From Amborella trichopoda (Eukaryota; Streptophyta; Magnoliopsida; Amborellales; Amborellaceae), in assembly GCF_000471905.2 (NCBI RefSeq), contig NW_006496517.1, forward strand, positions 202,270-266,269: 64,000 nucleotides of DNA. The letters run 5' to 3'. A program made the position numbers and the translations under genes. The notes beneath the pieces are model-generated. The model was given only the letters and a program-made list of their open reading frames with translations. It made no database searches and was not told where the DNA came from. Shown here piece after piece: positions 19,791-32,330 of the stretch (its first letter is position 1; every line of letters begins with the position of its first letter).

Positions 19791-21528
19791 AATACAACGA
19801 AGAAATCACGAAGAAACATTAAGAAACGAGCACACTATCAATCAAAAGTTTGCAAGATTCATCCAAATTTCAAGTGGCATGATCGTGGCTTAAAAACACG
19901 ATCCATGGATCGAAGTTAGTATCAAATCGATCGCCATGCCGAGCTCTACAAGAAAAAATCATCTTTCGGATAAACGGGCACCAGAGCAACCCCAGATCAT
20001 TCATGAAAGATCACGTACGTTCTAGAGCAGCAACCGAGAATGTTTTGGAATTTCCCCAATTGTTAGGAAGAGGCAAATCAGTCATTTTGCACCTGATTTT
20101 TTTATTTTATTTAATTCAATTAAATCTTAATTTTCAGTAATTAGGTTTAATTTTGATCAATATACCCATGTTTGGGCAAAACTCAATATATATCACGTAC
20201 CATCATTGTACAAGGACAAAACTTTGCTTAATAAAATTTCCATCTCTTCAAGTTTTGAGAGAGACAGGAAGAAGAGAGAAAGTTTTAGGTCGGTACCCAT
20301 GGGCTTAAGGTAAATCTCTCTCTCTCTTCTCTTCTTTCCGCTCTTCTTCTTTCTCTTCTTCTTTTTCTCTCCTTCGTCTTAGTTTTCCTCAGAGGCCATG
20401 CACGGCAGTGGCAGTGCCGTGCATGCCTCTTTCTTTGTTTCCTTTCGTATGGTTTCGTAGGTCATGCATGGCGATGGCAGCGCCATGCGTGAATTTCTTT
20501 CCCCCTCTCTTCAGTCATCTCTATCTCTCAACGAAGTTCACAGATGACGCTGCTCATCGATGTCCGCAGGAGTATCCTCGGCGTCCTGCATAAGCATAGA
20601 CGGTGATGCTTATTGCCGCCCACAGGGGTCTCATCCTGTTGTGTGCCTATCGCCACCCGCGAAGGGTTGCAGAAATACCTATCGTCGTCCGTAGGCTTCA
20701 CTTGCGTCCCACGCCTATCCCAGACGGTGATGTCTATCACTACCTGTGAAGGGTCGCGGTGATGCCTATCGTTGTCCGCGAGCTTCTCTCTTACGCCTTG
20801 TGCCTATCGCCGCCTGCGAAGGGCCATGACGATGCCTATGACTGATTTGCGTCTTCCTAACAATTGGGGAAATTTCAGTGCTTGAAAGAAGTATTACCGC
20901 CATGCTAGTCCCGAGTACCATGCCCGTCTTGCTGCCACACTAGATTAGGATAGTCATATCAACCTTGGTTTCGAGTAGTATTGCCATCATGCCGATCTAA
21001 GTTATCGTGCCCATCCTGCTACCACTCCGAGTTAGTTACTATATTGATCCAGCTATCATGCTAGCCTCGTCCCCTTGTCAAGTCCTCTTCTCCTTTCTCT
21101 CTATATTTAAATCCCCTTCTTCATCACCTTAATTTCTCACCTTCTTTGCTATATGAATGTGCATTGCCCTAAGACAAGGGTAGGTCCTACGGCCCACTTG
21201 GCTTGCAAGTTAACTATGAATGTATTGTGCAAAAAACAATGAGAGTGCAGGTCAAAGGAGGCGATTCCGAACCAGCTGAAGCAGCTAGGGGGCTTTCCGT
21301 AGTGATCTAGGAGAGCGTCTGCGCGAGTCAGCCCAAGTAAGTGACGGACCCAGGTGAGTTTGGTTCCCACCTCATAAATAAAATTCCTCTCTCACTAATT
21401 GGGCACCTGCCCTTGTTATATGAACAACGTTCCCAAGAGAGCGATCTCAGGTCCTGAGTCTTCTGAACTTGAGACAAGTGTCACCCGATCACCTAGATCC
21501 GGGGAGGTGAGGTCGAGGCATCCGACCA
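19790..21528 (+). repeat. Tat-1 5' LTR, 5'-truncated
   Basis: It aligns with 40110-42262 from CAATACAAC onward, but lacks the first ~270 bp (39839-40109 of the 3' LTR) and an inner part equal to about 41150-41640. It ends CATCCGACCA at 21528. A plausible TATA region is at 20184-20195. A ~300-bp stretch of CCTATCGCCG-type repeats lies at 20560-20840. Its inner part has an inverted copy of its own 20045-20085 segment at 20843-20880. Confidence 0.85.
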
Positions 21529-21530
21529 GT

Positions 21531-21550
21531 TTGGCGACTCCACTGGGGAC
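21531..21550 (+). other. Tat-1 primer-binding site (tRNA-Arg type)
   Basis: TTGGCGACTCCACTGGGGAC, two bases after the LTR. TGGCGACTC-C-CTGGGGA is the primer site known for Ogre/Tat elements. Confidence 0.8.
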
Positions 21551-21559
21551 TTATTACCC

Positions 21560-23460
21560 TTTGTCGGTTCGCTCTTACTTGATCACATCACCTTTTACTT
21601 TCTGCACTATATTTCATGGCATCTAGGTTATTCAACCCGTTCATCTGAGTTGGGGATTTTCTCATCCCCGCACTCGTGACCGTCTTAGGGAAGTGAGCTA
21701 CTGAAGCTTCGTTCCCTACACTCCTCTTGAGTCAAGACTGACAGTCCGGCTCTTAGGTTCTCTCTTGGATTGATGCGATAAGGGACTTGAAGGTCCCTAA
21801 CTCCCTACTTTCTTGTCCTGGTGGACCCTCCACCATGGCCCTTCACATTGGTAGCACGTTTGGTACCACCCACAGTACGCACCCTGCTACTGGCAAGTCC
21901 CTTACCGGTCATATTGCTGAGGTACACTGAAAGGCTGCCTTATCGACCTTTGCGAAAGGCAAGCAGGTTGCCATCGCTCTTGAGGGTTGCCGTAAGGCCA
22001 TCCTCCGTACTCCTTCATCACCCCGAACCTCTTTGCTTAGAGGCTCGACACACCAAGGGGGAGATCCCGGGGCCTCCACCTCTCACACACACCAAAAGAC
22101 TCGTGGTCCGTCCACTCGAGCCACACCTCAGGGTAACATTCATACTGGCTTGAGTTCACGTTCAAGTGTAGGCCTCCTAGGGCTGAACCCTACACGTGCT
22201 ATGCATCTGCATCCCACAGCTCGAGGCAACGTCAATTCTGTGCCAACTCAAGCACACAAGGGTCGACCACTTCGTCCTCCCTTTTAGCACACACGAATGC
22301 ATCCTGTGAGAGATAGGCTCCTACCCGATCCCTCATAGACACGAGCTCATGAGTCTCAACCTCTTAAGTTCGAACCAACTGATCGAGCCCAGGCTGACCC
22401 CCAAGTCACCCGGACGACTACCTCCAAAGGTGCACACGCACCAATTTCACAGGTTCCTCCTCGAACTCGACTCAGGCTGAGTCGTGAGCTAGTTCCTTTT
22501 TTGTTCCCTTTCTCTGCGCCAAGCAAACACCTCAAGACTCGTGGTCCGTCCACTCGAGCGACACCTCGGGGCAATGTTCATGCTGCCTTGAGTTTGTGTT
22601 CAAGGCTAGGCCTCCTCGAGCCAAACCCTGCATGCGCCATGCATCTGCATCCCACAGCTAGGGGCAATGCCAATTCTGCCCCAACTCGAGCACATGAGGG
22701 TCGACCACTTCGTCCTCCCTCTCAGTACACACAATTGCATCCTGTGAGACATAGGCTCTTATCCGATCCCTCAAAGACACGAGCTTGTGGGTCTCGGCCT
22801 CTTAAGGTCGAACTAGCTGACCGAGCCCGGGCTGACCCCCAAGTCACCCAGACGACTACCTCCAAAGGTGCACATGCACCAATTTCACAGGTTCCTCCTT
22901 GATCCCGACTCAGGCAGAGACGTGAGCCAGTTCCTTCTTCTGTCGCTCTTTCTTCGCCAAGCAAACACATTGAGACCTGGTACTAAAAGGTTTTCCCTAA
23001 GAGTACCACCTTGAGTCAGCCACCCCAAGTCAGCCATGCACCCGGACCTCACAAGGGAATTCGGGGCAAAGGCCTGATACAGATAGAAGCCTACAGACTC
23101 CAAGGCGGCATCCCAGATTGCCCTCTATCCTGAGACCTCATTCTCTACTCTAGCTAATAAACATAGCCCTCGCATGCTCAAGAAAGACGGGGTAGTCCAA
23201 ATCTCAGGCTCGATTTTGGACTGAAATCTATTGCAGTCTCAGGATCAAGCAGAAGAAGGCCTGCATCTCTTGACTAGAGAGAATCCTAAGGCAGTTGAGG
23301 TTACCACTCTCGATGACCTCCTACCTCACAATCCCTTCTTCCCTCTTTGGATTCTAGAACCTGAGCAAGAAGTCTAAGATTGCCCGGTGGTTACCATCAC
23401 AGGAAAAGATCGAGCTGCCAAGAAGTAACCGTCCCAAGATCGTCAAGAACCGGTCCTCAC
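21560..23460 (+). pseudogene. Tat-1 leader/ORF1-like region
   Basis: Pro/Arg/His-rich frames on the plus strand without recognised domains, broken by stops. It contains a 438-bp direct duplication. Its position between primer site and gag is where Ogre/Tat elements carry their extra ORF1, but I cannot confirm homology. Confidence 0.4.
22096..22972 (+). repeat. 438-bp tandem duplication
   Basis: AAGACTCGTGGTCCGTCCAC begins at 22096 and again at 22534. Both copies run through TCGACCACTTCGTCCTCCCT, GATCGAGCCC/GACCGAGCCC, ACCTCCAAAGGTGCACA and end near GCCAAGCAAACAC. The period of 438 is a multiple of three, so the reading frame is preserved. Copies differ at scattered sites. Confidence 0.9.
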
Positions 23461-23464
23461 ACAG

Positions 23465-24501
23465 TTGGTGTACAAGGCTCAAGTCCAGTCGGGGCATGCT
23501 GAGCTCCTATTGATTGACTTGCCACGTATGACTCGCCAGCCCCGACAGTCCACAACTCCACCTGGCTTCGACGTTCCAGAAGAAACGGTCAACATCATGG
23601 TGATCAACGAGCCGGATGACGCCCAAGAAGAGCAAATGAACAGGTTCAAGGTGATGATGCAGTCCATTCTCGAAAAGATGGATCGCTTAGAGGCCTCTAG
23701 GTCCCTTGCTCCCCCTTCTTATCATGAGGCCATCTCCCAGCCTGGAGAGGACACAGCTCTAGAGCAAACTCCCCCACTGGCCTCCCAAGATAGCTCTGCT
23801 CCCCGTATGGTTTCGCAAATCGACATAGATTTCATGGTGACCCATAGTCTTAAGAATAAGGTTCTGGGCATGCAAGAGGTACCTCTTTACCAAAAGCCAT
23901 ATCCCTCGTACATCGACCAGGTACCGTTTCCCTCAAACTATAAAAAAGGGAGATCCCCTCGTTCAATGGTACCACGTCCTTGCACCAGCATACCACTCAC
24001 TTTCAAGCGGCCTGTCTAGAGACGATAACTGATGGGAGAATCCTTCTCCGTTAGTTCATCGAGACTCTTGAAGGGCCAGCCTTTCAGTAGTATGCTCGAC
24101 TATCTTCAAGCTCGGTACACACATGACAGGAAATGGAGCAATTGTTCTACCAGTGCTTCTATGAAGTCTAGAGAAATGTAGAAACCATCGAGCTCCTCAC
24201 TCTGACTCAAGACCTTGGTGAGCTAGTCAATAAGTTCATTGCCCTATGGAGAGAGTTGGCAACCTATCATGCCACTCCCATGACTGAAAGAGAAACAGTT
24301 CAGACCTGCATACGAAATATGCTGCCTGAGATCGCCTTGCATGTTGAGGCCTTCAATCCACCCTCCATGTCAGAGCTCATCTCTAAAGAGGTTCATATAG
24401 AAGGTCTATTCAAATACCATGGTGGATCTCACAGGCAGCCCTCTAGCTCGGGAAATGGTCGGGACAATGACAATTCTCGCTCCAACAATCGGGGAAACTA
24501 G
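23465..24501 (+). pseudogene. Tat-1 gag
   Basis: The first frame (23465-24019, 184 residues) has the Tat Gag hallmark EVPLYQKPYPSYIDQVPFPS and an upstream acidic/coiled part (NRFKVMMQSILEKMDRLEAS). After stops, fragments matching the retrotransposon gag domain follow: IETLEGPAFQ, QEMEQLFYQCFYEV, LVNKFIALWRELATYHATPM and ETVQTCIRNMLPEIALHV (24256-24501). The C-terminus is Asn/Ser/Gly-rich. At least five in-frame stops. Confidence 0.8.
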
Positions 24502-26410
24502 CAAAAAGCGGTGATTAGTGCGATTGTCACTGTGACTGACACTAAGAAAGCCACCCCTCAAACCTTGGACCTCTCTAAGGCATAGACACCGCAGGCTGGG
24601 GGTAAGCAACAACAGTCCTATAACAAGGTCCCGCCCCCTAAAAATATAAATCAAAGTGATTACTAAATCCAACATCAGAATGAGCTGGGCCCCTTCGAGA
24701 AGGAGTGGGTTCTTGCACTGCTTCGATTATTACTAAAGCAAAACAAGATCCAGCTACCAACAAGCTGGACAGGAGACACATGAGAGGTACTGTGCCTATC
24801 ACAAGAGAGTAGGCCACCCTACTCAAGAGTGTTATACACTCAAAGACATTATCGAAGCCCTTAACAAGGGTCAGATAAAGCTCGAAGAGCTAAAGAAAGC
24901 ATTCGGGGCAACTGAGGCTTCCCACATAGTGGAAATCCAAGAGGATGACGACGCACCCGCTGTCCTTCGTGAACTATTCTCAATAATGCTCAAAGAAGCT
25001 CTCATCACACCAAAGTCGACAAGGCAGCTCAAGTTCTTGCTTCCAGAAATTGAAAACCTCTGGTGTCCGTATCATTCGATACGAGGCCATGACCTGAGTG
25101 ACTGCACTGGCTTCCACGAGCTTTTGGCAAAGAAGATGAAACCGTGTCAGGAAGTTCATGGCAGCCCATAAAGACACTCTCAGGTCCCTGCTCTACCAGT
25201 GCAAGAAGACCTCCTGCCACAAGCCCAGGGACGTGCCGAGCTAGATCCTCTGCAGGCCCTCTTCGAGGCGATGCTCCAATAGGGTCTCATCACTCCCAAG
25301 CTCGCCAGGCAACCTAAGCATCTTGCCCAGGGCGTGGAAAACCTCTAGTGCCCATATCACCAGGTATGGGGCCTTGAGCTCAAAGAATGCTCTGGGTTCG
25401 AAGCTATAGTCTCAAAGAAGGTACAGAAAGGCCACATCATTTGCGCCATTCACCTAGAATGCTTCCAAGCCATCACTTCCATCCAACAGAAAACCCCACT
25501 CCAGGTCCCCTACGAGGACATCTCAGAACCCTCGATTTCTCAGCTTTGGGAAGTCTACCATGGACGAAGTAGGCTCAAGTCCTTGAACCATGAGGTAGTC
25601 CACCAAGCTAGGGCTACTCATCAGATCGATAGGACATACCAAATGCCTCCCAAGGGATCCAGAAAGAGACGAGCACCCAGGTCAGCTCGCCGAAGGAATC
25701 ACATTCCTCAGCCACCAGTCGAGGAAGAATTTCTTAGGCCCCTTCCTTCGCTACCGACCTTACAGGACTTCATCCCAGGCGTAGCTCGCCTTATCCCTTC
25801 GTCCAACTAGATGGACGTTCCTGAGTCATCAGCTGCTCAGGACTCATCCAATATGGGTGACGACACTAAAAGCACCCCCAACGGTTAGAGCCGGGGCAAG
25901 ACCTAAAATACCCCCTACACACGTCCAATTCTGGTGACGATGTAAAACGCCGCCTAGAACATTCTAACTCTTCTTCTCCTCCCTCCTCTTCTATCTCTTT
26001 CATAGGTGCAGTTCGGTAGTGCTCAGACTTCGACCTCTAAACAGAGAGCTCGAAGGCACCAACGTCAATAGATCACAGTGGAAGCGCCTAAGAAAGATGC
26101 TGGTCCAAGAGACTGGATTCTTGTCAGTCGCCGACGCCCTGGTAGCCCAAGCCAAGTCCGAGCCATCTTCAAGCTCTTATTCTAAGGAGGCCACCCATAT
26201 GGTGCAAATCTTGGAAGTACCATCTAGTACGGGGCAAATGAGCCTAAGATCAGGGAAGAAGCTACAACCCACACGCCAGAAGCTCAAGGTCCTCAAGTTT
26301 TTTGATCCTTCACTTTTCCCTAAACCTCAACCTCAAACCTCTACATCATTAATACAAATCCTTATTACCTCCCCATTAGCCCAGACCGCACCGGCCGAAC
26401 AACAAAGTTA
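24502..26410 (+). pseudogene. Tat-1 gag-pol linker region
   Basis: A series of broken frames. CAYHKRVGHPTQECYTLKDI-like sequence near 24790-24850 is the single zinc-finger-type box found in Tat Gag; it is followed by EALNKGQIKLEELKKA. WCPYHSIRGHDLSDCTGFHE (25061-25120) and a second weaker copy near 25345-25400 repeat the theme C-x2-H-x4-GH-x4-C. The rest is Pro/Ser-rich (25480-26410) with no recognised domain. Confidence 0.55.
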
Positions 26411-26474
26411 GCCAGTGTTATAAACCAAAACTCAACTAAACCCTGCTCCTAAACCTACCCTGCCACCCAAAGGA

Positions 26475-27235
26475 GTGACTGGATCAAGAACAAAAAAGGC
26501 TAATGAGGATAAGGTGAAATATGATGTAATTTGGCATTTGAAAAAGATTCCATCCATTCTAAGCATTTATGACGCCCTTATGCTGTCCAGAGACTACCGT
26601 ATGGCCCTAGTTCAAGCCCTTTGTAACTTGGAAGTGTATGAGACTGAAGTGGAGCCTATTGAGGTGGACCCAACCATCCTGGGTGGGTGCTTGACAATCA
26701 TCTTTTCCGAAGATGACCTACAGTTGGGAGGAAAATTTCACAATCGCCCCCTGTTCGTGAATGGTGAATTACAAACTGCCCTATCAACCGGATTATGTTC
26801 GATGGAGGGTCAGCAGTCAACCTGATCCTAAGAAGGATCCTCACCAGACTGAGATTAGGATCTAGCGACCTCACTCTGATCCACATCACTATACAAGGAT
26901 TCAACCAATTAGGAGAAAAGCCGGCTAAGACAATTCGTCTTCGCCTCAAGATCGGTGACCTAAACGATTACGCCCAGTTTCATGTAATTGACACCGATAC
27001 ATCTTACAATGTCTTGCTTGGCTGCCCTTGGCTTCATGATCAAGGGGTGGTCCCTTCCACGTTCCACCAATGCATCAAGTACAATCGAGATGGGAGACAA
27101 CACACTGTCAATGATGATAAGAGACCGTTCCCTGTAGCTGAGACTCACTATGTTGACACTAAGTACTATTTCACAGACCTTTCAGCACTAAAAAGGTCAA
27201 AGGATGATGATTGGAAGCCTGTGAGAGAGACATGA
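26475..27235 (+). pseudogene. Tat-1 retropepsin (protease)
   Basis: FDGGSAVNLI (26796-26825) is the Tat-type aspartic protease active site D-G-G-S. It is followed by IQGFNQLGEKPAKTIRLRLK, FHVIDTDTSYNVLLGCPWLH, VVPSTFHQCIKYNRDGRQHT and DDKRPFPVAETHYVDTKYYF, in the order expected for Ogre/Tat. The 26795-27235 frame is open for 146 residues. The upstream half (26475-26825) is in another frame, so a frameshift separates them. Active-site residues look intact, but the polyprotein is broken. Confidence 0.85.
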
Positions 27236-28060
27236 CCCTCTTCTCATGAGGATGTTGAAGATCTTGGGTGAATGATTACAAACATGTTCAAAGAAGAGGA
27301 AAGACAAGGCCAGATCCTCCCCTTGACTCCTATTTACCCAAGTATACCTTGCCACCTCTCCGAGGTCATGGTATCATCTCTCGAAGGTGAAGCCTCTAAC
27401 TCTACTTCTAATTTGCCAAAACAAAATGACGAGTTAGAAGCAACTCCTAAGACTGAGGAACCTCTAGAGGTACACCTTCCAGCACCGAGGGTCACCTATA
27501 CGCCGGACCAGCAAAAGGTCCTGCATGTCCTCATTGCTCTTCTAGAAGCAGAACTGACATACCAACTACTAAGGAAGGTACTCCAAATCCCGTTCTCCTT
27601 GAATAAGGAGATCACCGGCAGCCAAAAGAAGGTCTTACAGTTCTTAGAGGCTCTCAAAGAAGTATAGGTGGACAAGAGTCAGCCCTTCGGCTCTCAAGAA
27701 TGGACCCCATGGCAGAGTAGAGAAGTGAGGTTTGTAGCCTCCAGAATCAGTTGGAGGTTATGCACTTCGCTTCAAAGAACTTGAAGGAGACTAAGACCTA
27801 TGATGAGCTCAAAAGCAATGCACCTCCAATCGAAGCCAAGGCTTCCTCAGATTGGAGTATTTACAGCGAACAGGCTCACCAAATCATGAGAACTATGGAT
27901 TATGAACCCCTGTTGACTCAAACACTAAGGGGCAAGGAAGCAACTGCTCCCCCATTCGAGGTCATTGAAGCCACAGTAAGATGTCATAAGATAAAGCAAG
28001 TAGTGGGCTATTCTTCTTCGTCTCACACTCTGAAAGGGCAGAAGTAATAAAACAGAAAGA
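27236..28060 (+). pseudogene. Tat-1 post-protease linker, RT absent
   Basis: Frames 27272-27667 and 27751-28047 are open but show none of the RT landmarks (LPLP, YxDD, FLGY). In complete Tat elements this linker leads into RT; here the antisense frame begins about 150 bp further on. A deletion at roughly 28050-28190 or an ancestral loss explains this equally well. Confidence 0.5.
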
Positions 28061-28193
28061 GAAGGAAGAATAATAGAGCCATGCATCACACTAAAGCAAA
28101 AGAAAGAATTTTTTTCATAAAGCAAGGGGATATTACAAGTGTCAATATTATGGAAAAGAACAGAAAATAAGATGACACTTCAAAATCGATCAA

Positions 28194-31100
28194 TCAATTC
28201 ATTGACCTTCCCCTATATGTTGCAGTTGATGCCCTTGCCCACTCAATTTCGCCTCTCAGTTCGGCCACTAGCTCCGCCTCATGCTCCATCAAGGCGGTCC
28301 TTTCTTCCAAGGAATACTTGAGGGCCAGAATATTATCAGCAAGCACCTGGTGCTTTGCTTCCCAAGCCGCAGTCTCCTCCTCCAGCTTGTCAAGCTTTTG
28401 CGTCAGCACTCATATATTCGTCCGCAGGGTCATCACCTTGTGGTTACGAGCGACAGTGTTCTCCGCAAGGTCGAATCTCTGAGAGATTGTGACATCCTTT
28501 TGCTGTGAGCTCTTCAGCCGCTGCGCAATTGTTTCTTCACTCAAGGCCTTGATTCTTCACCCTTCTAGCTCGTTTACGACATCATCAAAGTAAGGGATGA
28601 CCTCTGGTGCACCTCTGTAAGGGCGACCGGCCTTAACTACTGGATTGCACCATTAAGTTCAGTAAGAGGCAGACCGTTCAGTCTCTGCATGCCCAAACTA
28701 AGCATGTCCATAATTATGCCGGACATCCCACTCAAGCTAGGCCTAGGCAATGCTGTTGAGGCCGCTGCAATGGAAGGAGTATTAGTCTCTGCGACAGAAC
28801 TCAAAGGGATGATAGTTATGTGAGTTACTGGCTCTGGGAGAGGGACTGTGAAACCCAAGCTCTCATCATTTGCAGGTACGTAGGGGGCACTAGTTTCAAC
28901 CTGTTTGGCCCTCACAGCCTCCTCACCTGGCCTGTCAGACTCACCATTAGTAGGCTTGATCCATCCAAGGCCGACCTCTTCTCCTTGCCCCTCATTTTAT
29001 TGAGCAGTTGCAATATGCTCCAAAGCAGCCTCAGCCCTTTCAGCGCCAACTCCTTCTCCCTTCTCCCTCTCTTCTTGAACCGCCATCTCCGCCTTGGCAG
29101 GTTCGATACCTTCGCCCTCTTCTTCTTTGCCCTTGTCCTCCACGTAAGCCCTTTCAGCTACAGGCTTTCCCAAAGGGCCCACCTCCTCTACTGCCAGAGG
29201 TGTTGCCTCTGGGCCCCCAAAGACTGACCCTTGAGGATGTCCTGCCTCTACATCCCCTACAACTACATCACCTGGGCCAGCAACTTCCTGCTGCTCCGGT
29301 GGCCCCTCTTAGTCCCTGGGCCACCAGCCTCTTCTATGACCACAAGCTCTATCGGGGATTCCCTTTCCTCGATAGGCATAACAACCTCCTGAGCTTCAGA
29401 GTCCCTCTTCACCTCGACCGCCTCATCAAGGCCAGCCTCATCAGCCCCGTTCACCTCCATCGTGACTGGGCCCTTTCCTTCAGCCACGGACGTCACTTCC
29501 TGGTCTTAAGAAATTTCGATCGGGGTAGTGGGATCTGAGGCACCGACCTGAGCCTCTGAAGGGCTTGAAAAAGGTTCATATGAAAGAGAAGGTGAAGCCT
29601 CAAGAGCAGAGGACGATGTAGAAATAGCAAGAGATATGTATGACTCTGAAGAAGCAGCTGGCGAAGAGCCATCTTCCCTCTTCAGAACCACTGGATCCTT
29701 GAGCCCCTTACACTTCGGAGCCCAACGAACAGGTGCACGAGGGATGGTCAGGGGAACCCTCTTACTCTTCTTCCCCTTCGCTTGAGAGGGTGCAGCAGTC
29801 TCAGAAGCACCCCCTCGAGAAGAGCCGACAGCAAGCTTGCTGTGAGGGCCGCTCCCTATCAACTCGTTCAAATCCTAGATCGGGCGCCCTTCATACCTTA
29901 GAACCTTGAGGCCGTCCTTCCATTTGAAGATAGCAGAGAGGTTGTAAAAAATGCTCTCTGTCTTCTTCTCCATATCGAGAAACCATGGCAGAGACTTGTC
30001 CACCGCAATTAGGCCAGGCCGTCCAACGACGGGCCAGTTTCAGGGGAAGCCCCGAGGTGAATATCTCCCCCAAAGGAAGAGTCATTGCCATTTTTCTCTA
30101 CCGCGTGTCCTGGCTCCAGCGGAAGTTATCCCCTTTCCAGGAGTGGTTGGCTTCCCAATACCCCTTACTGGTGATCCGCCACCAGAGTTCGTAGGCCTAG
30201 GTTGCTCGCACTATTCTGTCCCAATATGGCAGCTTGTACTTGTTGACCTCCGTAAACTCCAAGCACGTGGCCCAAGCTGTGCGAATGTTCCTTAGGAGCT
30301 AGGTCACGATGGGTCCCTAGCTGGTAAGCCAGCCGCTTCTCAAAGAACATCGAGAATGGACACCCTTGGTCCAGCCCGTGCGGTAGGGGAAATTGAAGAG
30401 GGAAATACCCCTCAAGCTTGGCACTATGAATGGTATGGTAAGGTAGCACCCCGCCTCTGACACTTAGCATATACTTCAGCTCCTTATGGGTAGTAGGAGC
30501 ACCATCCAGGCTCTTGCCCAGTTCATCGACAAAAGCACGATCTGTGAGGTTCCCAACCAGGAAGGCCGGTCTACTCATATGAAGATGGTCATTATAGAAC
30601 AAGTTACGCCCATGACCAGGAGTGTGGAAGATTGCTTTCTGCCTAGCAATCCTCAGAAGAAATGGGCACATTGTCTCATCCAACACCCTGTTTATGAGCT
30701 AGGTGTTGGGGAAATAAGCCTCGAGCCAGCCATACACATAGTGGATGGGGAAAGGCATCTTGATGTCCCTTGGGAAGGCTTCGCCATCCACTATGTCTTT
30801 CCCTCCTTCGTCGCCTTGATACATTTTTCCCCTGGACACGGCCCCCAAGCCATAATAGACGCTACACAAGACTGGCTGTGCGAGCACGGCTGTGCGAGCT
30901 CGTACTCTTGCCCCCTCGTCATGTCACATGCTACATAGAACGTGCATGGACTTAAAATGTCTGCTCCTCTTGGAAGAGCAAACTTACACAGAAAGAGTAC
31001 CATGTATGTTGCCAAGAAGATGTGGTTGTTCCTGCGGTGACGCTCAAATATTGGAGGCGTTCCCTTCATGGATTCCTTCCCCTTTCTTTGTGGGCTTGGG

Positions 31101-31958
31101 CCAGCTTCATCATCACAGTCCCCATAGAAGAACGCCACCCATTGGGTGAAGGAGACGTGTCCTTTCTTGAACTCAGAGCCGAGCAGTTGGTAAACCCCAA
31201 ATAACTCCTGTAGTCCAGCTAGCGGGTCTTCTTTCTCGAACTGTTTTTCTAAAAAAATGACCGAGTTCGGGGGCATGAACTCGTCATACATAGCACTGAT
31301 GAGTGGGAACCCACCGACGAAGTACAGGTCTAGCAGAGACATCCCTACTTCCCCATGACCAAGTAGCCATGTATTATTGACATGGCTCCAAGTTTCCAAT
31401 AACACCTTTACCATGTTTGAACAATGGTCATAATATCCCACCGAGCACTGAACGATGACTAGCAGGGAAGCATGCTTCAGAGTGTCCCTGTATCAACTCA
31501 ACACCTTGACAGTCCAGGAAGAATATCCTTTCAAATACTGGTGCTCCTCTTGCACTCGGAGACTAGCAGAAGACCACTTCAGGCCCGAAGATTCTCTTGC
31601 CTAGGGTCGGCAAGTCCCCGCCTAAGGCTATATTCCGATGCAAACAATGGAGGAGGCATACCCCTTCTTCTATTCTTACATTCCCATCACCGTCTTCTCT
31701 AACAAAGCAAACGGGGTCACTAGCAAAGGTGATGCTCAAAGGCCATCGCGGTTCACATAAAGCCTTGGTGAGCTAGATTGGCTCAGCCCTCACCAAGCAT
31801 TCACTGGTGAATTCATTTGTTCCAAGCTCCCCTACTTGTGGGAGGTTCTTCACATCTAGAATGGTGCCTGAAGGTTGGGCCGTGAAGACTAGAATAAAGG
31901 CTTCACTGCTGCGCGCAAGTCACTAAGAAGTAGCCTTATTGTCATGCGCAGAAGGCAT
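28194..31958 (-). pseudogene. Antisense ORF with plant mobile domain (Tat-1)
   Basis: On the minus strand, a possible start at 31958 (MPSAHDNKATS, then a stop) leads into broken frames. 31441-30791 (216 residues) holds GEVGMSLLDLYFVGGFP, the core of the plant-mobile-domain/aminotransferase-like family, plus W-x-H-VNNTWLLGH just before it and FTQWVAFFYGDCDDEAG after it. 30686-30165 continues (LTDRAFVDELGKSLDGAPTT, then YHTIHSAKLEGYFPLQFPLP). Ser/Pro/Glu-rich linkers occupy 29871-28640, and a C-terminal coiled coil (KLDKLEEETAAWEAKHQVLA) ends at 28194. Ogre/Tat elements are known to carry antisense ORFs between pol and the 3' LTR. The function of the protein is not known. Confidence 0.75.
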
Positions 31959-32049
31959 GGTTATCACAGGCTGCATAAGACTTCCACAAAACGCTAAGGC
32001 TTAGTGCCGGGTTCATTCGCAAGGGTGTATTGCCGACTGGTCACTTAAG

Positions 32050-32330
32050 GAGTAATGCTGGCTGATCTTATAAGAGCTATCGCTGTCTGCCCACTGAGGT
32101 AGTATCGTCGTGCGCAGAAGGCAAGGTTATCGCCGTCTCATAACCAAAAAGGCTATCACCGTGAGCAGAAGGTAGGGTTATCGCCGTCTCACAACCAAAA
32201 AGGCTATCATCGTACGCAGAAGGCAGGCCTATCGCCGTCTCACAACCAAAAAGGCTATTGCAGTGTGCAGAAGGTAGGGCTATTGTCGTCTCACGACTAA
32301 GGGGCTATCTCCATCTGTTCAAGTAAAGCA
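32050..32330. repeat. ~60-bp minisatellite in Tat-1
   Basis: Four to five units with GTCTCACAACCAAAAAGGCT followed by ATC/TG-CCGT-x-GCAGAAGG and TATCGCCGTC. The AGAAGGCA(A/T)GGTTATC word also occurs before it at 31950-31975. Confidence 0.85.

Noticed and set aside
22096..23103. Antisense frames (72-82 residues) opposite the duplicated leader.
   Set aside because: Mirror frames of the plus-strand Pro/Arg-rich duplication; they repeat with it and show no family match.
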